From: Chloroflexota bacterium
Lineage (GTDB): Bacteria; Chloroflexota; Limnocylindria; Limnocylindrales; CSP1-4
DNA: 11,792 nt
Assembly: GCA_015661135.1 (NCBI GenBank)
Contig: JACVXW010000018.1
Span: 1 to 11,792, forward strand
Direction of reading: 5' to 3'
Below are positions 1-5,570 of this stretch, piece after piece. The first letter of the stretch is position 1. Each line of letters begins with the position of its first letter. Both the position numbers and the translations under genes were made by a program. The notes beneath the pieces were generated by a model. That model had not been told where the DNA came from, made no database searches, and saw only the letters and a list, made by a program, of their open reading frames with translations.

Positions 1-372
1 ATCTTCTTCGAGCAGGACTGGGGCGGGCTCCGCCGGGTCATGCCCGTCGCCTCGGGCGGTATCCATGCCGGCCAGATGCACCAGCTGCTGACCTACCTCG
101 GGGACGACGTGGTGCTCCAGTTCGGGGGCGGCACCATCGGCCACCCGATGGGGATTCAGGCCGGGGCAACGGCGAACCGGGTCGCACTGGAGGCGATGGT
201 CCTGGCCCGCAACGAGGGTCGCGACATCTGGAACGAGGGGCCGCAGATCCTGGCCGACGCTGCCCGCACGTGCCGGCCCCTGCGCGCCGCCCTGGACACC
301 TGGGGCGAGGTCACCTTCGACTACACGAGCACGGATACGCTCGACTTCACGCCCACACCCACGCCGGCCTGA
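1..372 (+). CDS. cbbL: RuBisCO large subunit, red-type form IC-like (3' end only)
   Basis: The last 123 residues of the ribulose-1,5-bisphosphate carboxylase/oxygenase large subunit, open from the first base of the window in frame 1; the N-terminal part lies upstream. The fragment holds the end of the alpha/beta barrel: the MPVASGGIHAGQMHQL stretch, then LQFGGGTIGHPMGIQAG with the phosphate-binding glycines, then ANRVALEAMVLARNEGRDI. The GGTIGHPMG wording and the tail TFDYTSTDTLDFTPTPTPA are typical of red-type (form IC/ID) rather than green-type enzymes. In red-type enzymes this extended C-terminal tail is what the CbbX activase engages, which fits the cbbX gene two genes downstream. The tail ends in a Thr-Pro repeat slightly different from the proteobacterial ending. 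The protein acts in the cytosol, or in a carboxysome if one is present, in L8S8 complex with CbbS. Confidence 0.97.
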   Translation: MFFEQDWGGLRRVMPVASGGIHAGQMHQLLTYLGDDVVLQFGGGTIGHPMGIQAGATANRVALEAMVLARNEGRDIWNEGPQILADAARTCRPLRAALDTWGEVTFDYTSTDTLDFTPTPTPA

Positions 373-389
373 GACGGAGACGACCGACG

Positions 390-809
390 ATGCGCCTGAC
401 CCAGGGGACCTTCTCGTTCCTGCCGGACCTGACCGACGGGCAGGTCAACGCCCAGGTGGAGTACTGCCTGGCGCAGGGCTGGGCCGTGTCGCTAGAGCAC
501 ACGGACGACCCGCACCCGCGGAACACCTACTGGGAGATGTACGGCGCGCCGATGTTCGACCTGCATGATGCCGCCGGGGTGATGACCGAGCTGCGCGAGG
601 CCCGGGCCACGTTCCCGGCGCGCTACATCCGGCTGAACGCCTTTGACGCAACGCGCGGGGTGGAGACCATACGCCTGTCGTTCATCGTGAACCGGCCGTC
701 CCGCGAACCTGGATTCCGCCTCGAGCGCCAGGAGGCGGCCGGCCGAGCCATCCGCTACACGATCCGCTCCTATGCGACGGACCGCCCCGAAGGCGAGCGC
801 TACGGATGA
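390..809 (+). CDS. cbbS: RuBisCO small subunit, red-type
   Basis: A 139-residue small subunit of form I RuBisCO. The sequence opens MRLTQGTFSFLPDLTD and continues with VEYCLAQGWAVSLEHTDD, PHPRNTYWEM (about 41-50) and RYIRLNAFD (78-86), the layout of red-type small subunits. The C-terminal part SFIVNRP to IRYTIRSY (about 97-128) corresponds to the beta-hairpin extension that distinguishes red-type small subunits from green-type ones. About ten further residues (ATDRPEGERYG) follow where the Rhodobacter protein ends. The ATG at 390 was chosen because a GGAG lies at 376-379, 10 nt upstream, and homology begins exactly there; a longer reading from 270 would overlap cbbL. It starts 17 nt after the cbbL stop and its stop overlaps the cbbX start (ATGA), so the three are surely cotranscribed. 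Confidence 0.97.
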   Translation: MRLTQGTFSFLPDLTDGQVNAQVEYCLAQGWAVSLEHTDDPHPRNTYWEMYGAPMFDLHDAAGVMTELREARATFPARYIRLNAFDATRGVETIRLSFIVNRPSREPGFRLERQEAAGRAIRYTIRSYATDRPEGERYG

Positions 810-1741
810 CCGGGACCAGCGCCCAGGAGAACTCCGCCGTCGCGACGGATCTCGCCGCCGAGCTTGCCGCCTCGCCGGTCGAGGAACTGCTGGCCACCCT
901 GGACGCCGAGCTCATCGGCCTCGTGCCCGTCAAGACGCGGATCCGCGAGATCGCCTCGCTGCTCCTGGTCGAGCGGCTGCGCGGCAGCGTCGGGCTGTCG
1001 GCCGGGCCGCCGTCGCTGCACATGAGCTTCACCGGCAATCCCGGGACCGGAAAGACGACCATCGCCCTGCGGATGGCCGAGATCCTCCATCGGCTCGGCT
1101 ACGTTCGGAAGGGCCACCTCGTGGCAGTGACCCGGGACGACCTCGTCGGCCAGTTCATCGGCCACACCGCGCCCAAGACCAAGGAGGTCCTCAAGCGCGC
1201 AATGGGCGGCGTCCTGTTCATTGACGAGGCCTACTTCCTGTACCGGCCCGAGAATGAGCGTGACTACGGTCAGGAGGCGATCGAGATCCTGCTGACCGTC
1301 ATGGAGGAGCAGCGCGACGACCTCGTGGTCATCCTCGCCGGCTACGGCGACCGGATGGCCCGATTCTTCCAGATGAATCCCGGCATGCGCTCGAGGATCG
1401 CCCACCACATCGACTTTCCCGATTACGCGGTGGACGAACTGCTGGCGATCGCCCGGCTGATGCTCGCGCGGATGCAGTACCGGCTCTCCACGGACGGTGA
1501 GGCGACGCTCGCGGCGTACATCGAGCGGCGGCGGGCCCAGCCGGACTTCGCCAATGCCCGCTCCATCAGGAACGCCCTGGACCGGGCCCGGCTGCGCCAT
1601 GCGAACCGGCTGGTCACCCGCCCGGACGGCGCACCCCTGACGCGCGAGGACCTCATGACGATCGAGGGCGACGACCTCCGGGCCAGCCGCGTCTTCGCGG
1701 ACCATGCTGCCAGCCCAGCCGCCGGCGAGAGGGATTCGTGA
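806..1741 (+). CDS. cbbX: CbbX, red-type RuBisCO activase (AAA+ ATPase)
   Basis: A 311-residue AAA+ protein matching CbbX, the hexameric activase that pulls on the RuBisCO large-subunit C-terminal tail to release inhibitory sugar phosphates from the active site; in Rhodobacter sphaeroides it is switched on by ATP and RuBP. Walker A is GNPGTGKT (77-84). Walker B is VLFIDEAY (136-143). The central pore loop LVGQFIGHT (113-121) carries Phe117 where Rhodobacter CbbX has Tyr. LVVILAGYGDRM (173-184) and the NPGMRSRIAHHIDFPDY segment (191-207) are family hallmarks with sensor and arginine-finger residues. The first 20 or so residues (Ala/Glu-rich) are poorly conserved. ATG 806 overlaps the cbbS stop by 4 nt. 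The function is strongly supported by the cbbL-cbbS-cbbX gene order. Confidence 0.96.
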   Translation: MTGTSAQENSAVATDLAAELAASPVEELLATLDAELIGLVPVKTRIREIASLLLVERLRGSVGLSAGPPSLHMSFTGNPGTGKTTIALRMAEILHRLGYVRKGHLVAVTRDDLVGQFIGHTAPKTKEVLKRAMGGVLFIDEAYFLYRPENERDYGQEAIEILLTVMEEQRDDLVVILAGYGDRMARFFQMNPGMRSRIAHHIDFPDYAVDELLAIARLMLARMQYRLSTDGEATLAAYIERRRAQPDFANARSIRNALDRARLRHANRLVTRPDGAPLTREDLMTIEGDDLRASRVFADHAASPAAGERDS

Positions 1742-2883
1742 GCGCACGACCCGCCGCAGCAACCGCTCGCCCGACGGCCCTGCCCGACGCCGTCCCGGAC
1801 GGAGCCCCCGGGCTGGATACGACCCTGACCGAGTTCCTCATCGGCGAGCAGCGCAAGTTCCCCGGCGCGACCGGCGAGTTCACGGCCCTCGTGAACGACC
1901 TGCGCCTCGCCTGCAAGCGGATCGCCAATGTGGTCGGCAAGGGCTCGCTCGCCGGTCGCAGCGGCAAGACCGGCACGATCAACGTGCAGGGCGAGGAGCA
2001 GGCTAACCTGGACGTGCTCGCCAACGACATGTTCGTCCGTACGTTCCTGCGGGGCGGGACCCTCGCTGCGATGGTGTCCGAGGAGATCGACGACGTCATG
2101 CTGATCCCTGCGGATCAGCCGCGCGGCCGCTACCTGCTCGCCTTCGATCCGCTCGACGGGTCCTCGAACATCGATGTCAACGTGTCCGTCGGCTCGATCT
2201 TCTCCGTGCTCGTGGATCCGGATCGTGACGCCGCCGTGGATGCGAAGGCGTTCCTGCAACCGGGCAGGCAGCAGGTCTGCGCCGGCTACGCGATCTACGG
2301 CCCAACGACGATGCTCGTCCTGTCGTTTGGACGCGGCGTCCACGGCTTTACCCTGGACCGCGAGATCGGGGAGTTCATCCTGACCCACCCCGGCATGCAG
2401 GTCGCGCCCGAGACGAGCGAGTTCGCGATCAACGCCTCCAACTCGCGCTTCTGGGAGCCGGCGGTGACCCGCTACGTGGACGAGTGCCTGGCCGGCTCCA
2501 GCGGGCCACGCGGCCGGGACTTCAACATGCGTTGGGTCGCCTCGCTCGTGGCTGAGGCGCATCGGATCCTGCTGCGCGGCGGCGTCTTCCTCTATCCGCG
2601 GGATGACCGGGCGAGTGCCCGGCGGGGCAAGCTGCGCCTCCTGTACGAGGCCAACCCGATCGGCTTCCTCATCGAGCAGGCGGGCGGGCGGGCCACCAAC
2701 GGCGAGCGGCCGATCCTTGAGGTCACGCCGAGCGCGCTGCACCAGCGGACGGGTTTCGTCTTCGGCTCGCGCTCGGAGGTGGAGCGGATCGAGGCCTACC
2801 ATCGCGACCACAACACGCGACCGTATGACGCACCGCTGTTCCGGGCGCGCGGCCTGTTCCGCGACGTCGCTTCCCAGGGGTAG
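1738..2883 (+). CDS. fbp: Class I fructose-1,6-bisphosphatase
   Basis: A 381-residue class I FBPase, hydrolysing fructose 1,6-bisphosphate to fructose 6-phosphate plus phosphate in gluconeogenesis and the regenerative half of the CBB cycle. The metal-binding acidic motifs are SEEID (114-118) and the family signature FDPLDGSSNIDVN (136-148). Substrate-side motifs include NMRWVASLVAEAHRILLRGG (263-282) and KLRLLYEANPIGFLIEQAGG (298-317). It is slightly longer than usual (about 330-360 residues) because of a Pro/Ala-rich N-terminal extension of roughly 25 residues. The start is a GTG overlapping the cbbX stop (GTGA), preceded by GAGAGGGA at 1727-1734; no ATG occurs in frame until well inside the domain. 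Its place between cbbX and prk marks it as the CBB-dedicated copy. Whether it also hydrolyses sedoheptulose 1,7-bisphosphate cannot be told from sequence. Confidence 0.96.
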   Translation: MSARPAAATARPTALPDAVPDGAPGLDTTLTEFLIGEQRKFPGATGEFTALVNDLRLACKRIANVVGKGSLAGRSGKTGTINVQGEEQANLDVLANDMFVRTFLRGGTLAAMVSEEIDDVMLIPADQPRGRYLLAFDPLDGSSNIDVNVSVGSIFSVLVDPDRDAAVDAKAFLQPGRQQVCAGYAIYGPTTMLVLSFGRGVHGFTLDREIGEFILTHPGMQVAPETSEFAINASNSRFWEPAVTRYVDECLAGSSGPRGRDFNMRWVASLVAEAHRILLRGGVFLYPRDDRASARRGKLRLLYEANPIGFLIEQAGGRATNGERPILEVTPSALHQRTGFVFGSRSEVERIEAYHRDHNTRPYDAPLFRARGLFRDVASQG

Positions 2884-2887
2884 CGGC

Positions 2888-3772
2888 ATGTCGAAGAAGC
2901 ATCCGATCATCGCCGTGACCGGTTCATCAGGGGCCGGAACGACCTCCGTGGCCGGGATCTTCCAGCAGATCTTCCGACGCGAGAAACTCGACGCCGCGTT
3001 CGTGGAGGGGGACGCCTTCCACCGGTTCGACCGGGCCGCCATGGCCGAGCGGATCGCGGCCGAGTCGGAGGCCGGCAATCACACGTTCAGTCACTTCGGG
3101 CCGGAGGCGAACCTGTTCGCGGAGCTGGAGGCACTCTTCCGGTCGTACGGCGAGAACGGCGTCGGGCGCTCGCGAAAGTACCTCCACGATGCCGTCGAGG
3201 CGGCGCCGCACGGCCAGCCGCCGGGGACGTTCACGGAGTGGGAGGACCTGGGCGCCGGGACGGACCTCCTGTTCTACGAGGGGCTCCACGGCGGGATCGC
3301 AACCGACGAGGTGGATGTCGCGCAGCACCCCGACCTCCTCATCGGCGTGGTGCCGGTGATCAACCTGGAATGGATCCAGAAGATCCATCGCGACAAGTCG
3401 ACGCGCGGCTACTCGACGGAGGCGGTGACCGACACGATCCTGCGGCGGATGCCGGACTACATCAACTACATCACGCCCCAGTTCACCCGGACGCACATCA
3501 ACTTCCAGCGCGTCCCGGTGGTGGACACGTCCAACCCATTCATCGCCCGGTTCATCCCGACCCTGGACGAGAGCTTCGTGGTCATCCGCTTCCGCGACCC
3601 GAAGGAGATCGACTTCCCGTACCTGCTGTCGATGCTCCACGACTCGTTCCTGAGCCGGCGTAACACGCTCGTCTGCCCGGGCGGCAAGATGGATCTTGCG
3701 ATGCAGCTGATCTTCACGCCGATGATCTGGCGGCTGATCGAACAGCGTCGCGCGGTCCTCGGCCGGGGCTAA
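2888..3772 (+). CDS. prk: Phosphoribulokinase, bacterial (octameric) class
   Basis: A 294-residue phosphoribulokinase (also called cbbP), making ribulose 1,5-bisphosphate from ribulose 5-phosphate and ATP, the committed CBB step. The P-loop is GSSGAGTT (12-19); this lysine-less form is normal for the bacterial class. Residue numbers line up with the Rhodobacter sphaeroides enzyme without gaps over the active site: Asp42 and His45 in EGDAFHRF, Arg49, Glu131 in LLFYEGLHGG (Walker B-like), Lys165 and Asp169 in WIQKIHRDKSTRG, Arg173. NFQRVPVVDTSNPFIARFIP follows at about 217-236. Arg31 is present; the Rhodobacter enzyme has an arginine there that has been implicated in NADH activation, so similar regulation is possible. 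ATG 2888 lies 4 nt after the fbp stop with AGGGG at 2876-2880 as ribosome-binding site. It is the last gene of the operon; I see no convincing terminator after it. Confidence 0.96.
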   Translation: MSKKHPIIAVTGSSGAGTTSVAGIFQQIFRREKLDAAFVEGDAFHRFDRAAMAERIAAESEAGNHTFSHFGPEANLFAELEALFRSYGENGVGRSRKYLHDAVEAAPHGQPPGTFTEWEDLGAGTDLLFYEGLHGGIATDEVDVAQHPDLLIGVVPVINLEWIQKIHRDKSTRGYSTEAVTDTILRRMPDYINYITPQFTRTHINFQRVPVVDTSNPFIARFIPTLDESFVVIRFRDPKEIDFPYLLSMLHDSFLSRRNTLVCPGGKMDLAMQLIFTPMIWRLIEQRRAVLGRG

Positions 3773-3830
3773 GGCATCGGCGTTCCGCCACGCTCGGGTC
3801 CGCCGCGCCCATGAATGCCGGCCTGTGCGG

Positions 3831-3836
3831 TATTCT
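3831..3836 (+). promoter_or_regulatory. Possible -10 box (TATTCT) for tRNA-Lys
   Basis: TATTCT lies 10 nt upstream of the tRNA 5' end in the short space after prk, and would place transcription start about 4 nt before the mature tRNA. No recognisable -35 is seen at the usual distance, so this is weak; readthrough from the cbb operon is an alternative. Confidence 0.3.
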
Positions 3837-3846
3837 CCCCGCTCGC

Positions 3847-3921
<75 letters not shown>

Positions 3922-3932
3922 CCTCGACCGCC

Positions 3933-4850
3933 TCAGGAGCACGCCACCGGACGCGGAGTCGGGTGTGCCGCCTCGTGACTGGCCTGTTCGACCCCCGTCC
4001 GCTTGGCAACGACAATCAGCTTCGCCACCGTTCCTCGGGGCCCTTCTGATGTCTGGATCCACAGCTGCCCGGTTTCGATCCCGAACACCCCGTCAAGGGA
4101 CGTGACGTGGCGGCGGACCTTGCTGATCGTGTAAGTGGTGACCAGGTTGTTGCTCGTCCATACCTGAACCGTCAGGCCGACCAGGCTGGCCCCGTTGTTG
4201 ATCTTCGATCGCTCGAGCAGCGTCAGGAACATGCCTTTTCGAGCGTGGCCGTAGATCAGGGTCACACCCGCCTCGCCCGGCTGCGACAGCTCGCGGATAT
4301 ACATCGCCACGTTGCACGGCGGGTAGGAGGTTGTCTGCCTGATGATCGGGAGGTCGATCTTCAGGCCGGTGATCGCGATCCGGGTCGCCAGGGGAAAGGT
4401 GAGCGCGGCGCACATTGCCAGCGATCCGGTACCCACCTTGATGGCGATCGCGCCGGTCCGAGCGAAGGACCAGACCGAATTCATCACCACGCCTGACACC
4501 GCCGCCGTCGAGGTCACCGCGCCGGCCGCATCGGCAACCGCTGCCGGCAGGCGCGCGAGCACGATTGGCGCGGCACAGGTTCCGCGGTAGACCACGACCG
4601 GATACGTCGCCGATGCCTGGAGGCCGATCAGGGTCAGGCCCAGCGCCCCGTTGCCCGTCCAGTAGGCGGTAAGGGCTGCCGTGCCGCTCGCACCGCCGGC
4701 AGCGAGCCGTGCCTGCCAGACCCGGCGAATCGATGCCGCCGACGCAGTCGGAGCCGTAGTGGCCAGGACGACCGCAGCGACTACGGAAAGCGACACCAGT
4801 TTGAGGAAGCGGCGCGAGCGCGGCTTGCGCGTGGGGAGCGGATTTGTCAT
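3933..4850 (-). CDS. Secreted sortase-fold protein with Ser at the catalytic Cys position
   Basis: A 305-residue exported protein. Residues 1-39 form a signal peptide (basic RKPRSRR, hydrophobic SVVAAVVLATTAP, likely ASA cleavage). Residues about 44-152 look like a small beta-sandwich similar to CHRD-type domains (VWQARLAAGGASGTAALTAY, then YPVVVYRGTCA), with Cys92 and Cys147 as a possible disulphide. Residues about 155-285 resemble a class E/F-like sortase: IAITGLKIDLPI, then IYGHARKGMF with the catalytic His202, and LWIQTSEGPRG where canonical sortases read TLxTC. The Cys position is therefore Ser268; Arg272 or Arg284 would be the arginine. Sortases normally join cell-wall-sorted proteins to peptidoglycan or to each other; whether this one is a transpeptidase is doubtful. 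It is convergent with the tRNA and divergent from the sigma factor. No good Shine-Dalgarno precedes ATG 4850. Confidence 0.75.
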   Translation of the reverse strand: MTNPLPTRKPRSRRFLKLVSLSVVAAVVLATTAPTASAASIRRVWQARLAAGGASGTAALTAYWTGNGALGLTLIGLQASATYPVVVYRGTCAAPIVLARLPAAVADAAGAVTSTAAVSGVVMNSVWSFARTGAIAIKVGTGSLAMCAALTFPLATRIAITGLKIDLPIIRQTTSYPPCNVAMYIRELSQPGEAGVTLIYGHARKGMFLTLLERSKINNGASLVGLTVQVWTSNNLVTTYTISKVRRHVTSLDGVFGIETGQLWIQTSEGPRGTVAKLIVVAKRTGVEQASHEAAHPTPRPVACS

Positions 4851-4853
4851 CCG

Positions 4854-4879
4854 GGAACCCTAACGCATCGCGCGAGTTC
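4854..4879 (+). promoter_or_regulatory. Possible ECF-type promoter upstream of the sigma factor
   Basis: GGAACC (4854-4859), a 16-nt spacer, then GTTC (4876-4879) resembles the GGAAC/GTT layout that many ECF sigma factors recognise and often use for autoregulation. It would give a leader of roughly 120 nt before the sigma gene. A motif this short can occur by chance in GC-rich DNA. Confidence 0.28.
4857..4862 (-). promoter_or_regulatory. Possible -10 box (TAGGGT), leaderless start of sortase-like gene
   Basis: On the minus strand TAGGGT (TANNNT pattern) ends 6 nt before the ATG at 4850, so transcription would begin at or within a base or two of the start codon. This agrees with the absence of a Shine-Dalgarno sequence there. 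No -35 is obvious. The box overlaps the GGAACC motif of the opposite strand. Confidence 0.35.
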
Positions 4880-4940
4880 GGGGCTGTTCAACTCGGTGCT
4901 GGTAAACAACGCAAGACGGGGCTGTGACCCAATCCCTCCG

Positions 4941-4987
4941 CCATCGCCTTAGGGCGACGGTCGGGCCACGCCGGTCCTCACACCGGC
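4941..4987 (+). promoter_or_regulatory. Two consecutive hairpins in the sigma-factor leader
   Basis: The first inverted repeat is CCATCGCC-TTAG-GGCGACGG (4941-4960), 7 of 8 positions paired with a tetraloop. The second is GCCGGT-CCTCAC-ACCGGC (4970-4987), 6 bp with a 6-nt loop. They lie 10-56 nt upstream of the sigma-factor Shine-Dalgarno sequence, within the 158-nt divergent spacer. There is no U-run, so a terminator is unlikely; an RNA control element or protein-binding sites are possible. Confidence 0.35.
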
Positions 4988-4996
4988 GGCACGCTT

Positions 4997-5003
4997 GGAG
5001 GGA
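4997..5003 (+). promoter_or_regulatory. Strong ribosome-binding site of the ECF sigma gene
   Basis: GGAGGGA sits 5 nt before the ATG at 5009. It fixes that start and contrasts with the LAL gene downstream and the sortase-like gene opposite, which have none. Confidence 0.75.
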
Positions 5004-5008
5004 ATTCA

Positions 5009-5518
5009 ATGCAGCCGACGCACGGCATTGTGGAAGCGGCCTGGATTCAGCACCGTGGCCCGCTCGTCCGGCGCCTCACGGCGCTCACCCGCTGTATCGA
5101 CACCGCCGAGGACATCGCCCAGGAAGCGTTCTTCCGCCTCGCCCGCGAGGTCGACGCCGGGCGCGTGCCCAATGAGCCGGGTGCGTGGCTCCACCGGGTC
5201 GCCGGCAACCTCGTGGCCAGCCGGGGCCGCCATCTGAGCGTCGTTGATCGGCGCGCCGGCGAGCTGCCGCGCCCCGACGCGCCGGCAAGCCCCGAGACGA
5301 TCACACTGCAGGCGGAGGCGGCCGCGGCGATGCGAGCCGCCCTCGCGCTGCTCTCGGCTTCGGACCGCGACGCGCTCCTCATGGCCGCCCACGGGTACCG
5401 CGGCACGGAGATCGCGTCCTCGCTCGGGCGCACCCAGGGGGCCACGCGCACCCTCCTTTGCCGGGCGCGCGGCAAGGCCCGTCGACGCCTGGAGCTGGCC
5501 GGCTTCAGCCCCGCCTGA
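5009..5518 (+). CDS. ECF-type sigma-70 family RNA polymerase sigma factor
   Basis: A 169-residue two-domain sigma factor. Region 2 spans about residues 12-80: LVRRLTALTRCIDTAEDIAQEAFFRLARE (19-47) is the core-binding and -10 region, with GAWLHRVAGNLVASRGR (58-74) completing it. Region 4 spans about 108-163: LLSASDRDALLMAAHGYRGTEIASSLGRTQGATRTLLCRARGKARRRL holds the -35-recognising helix-turn-helix. The length and absence of regions 1 and 3 place it in the ECF group. No anti-sigma factor is recognisable on either side: the divergent gene is the sortase-like protein and the downstream gene is the large LuxR regulator. The signal it answers is therefore not evident. The linker 81-105 is Pro/Ala-rich. 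The ATG is well supported by the GGAGGGA upstream. A possible self-recognised promoter lies about 130-155 nt upstream. Confidence 0.9.
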   Translation: MQPTHGIVEAAWIQHRGPLVRRLTALTRCIDTAEDIAQEAFFRLAREVDAGRVPNEPGAWLHRVAGNLVASRGRHLSVVDRRAGELPRPDAPASPETITLQAEAAAAMRAALALLSASDRDALLMAAHGYRGTEIASSLGRTQGATRTLLCRARGKARRRLELAGFSPA

Positions 5519-5534
5519 TCTCGAGCTTCAGGGT

Positions 5535-5560
5535 CGCGTATGAGATCGGCGCGCGTATGA
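5535..5560 (+). repeat. 9-nt direct repeat (CGCGTATGA x2) before the LAL regulator
   Basis: CGCGTATGA occurs at 5535-5543 and again at 5552-5560, start to start 17 nt, in the 52-nt gap between the sigma gene and the LAL gene. The second copy contains the TATGAT -10-like box. It could be a tandem operator or chance. Confidence 0.35.
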
Positions 5561-5561
5561 T
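5556..5561 (+). promoter_or_regulatory. Possible -10 box (TATGAT) giving a near-leaderless LAL mRNA
   Basis: TATGAT, five of six consensus bases, ends 9 nt before the GTG start at 5571. Transcription would start about 0-3 nt from that codon. No Shine-Dalgarno is present in the GCCGGCGCC that separates them. No clear -35 was seen. Confidence 0.4.
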
Positions 5562-5570
5562 GCCGGCGCC

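Noticed and set aside
270..389. Longer cbbS starting at 270
   Set aside because: It would overlap the cbbL end by about 100 nt with Arg/His-rich residues unlike any RuBisCO small subunit; ATG 390 has a ribosome-binding site and matches the family start.
1423..3078. A 551-codon minus-strand open frame across cbbX, fbp and prk
   Set aside because: It is antisense to three well-identified genes and has no recognisable domain; a shadow of GC-rich codons.
3773..3830. Terminator after prk
   Set aside because: Only a 4-bp stem (GGCG/CGCC at 3779-3789) without a T-run was found; too weak to call.
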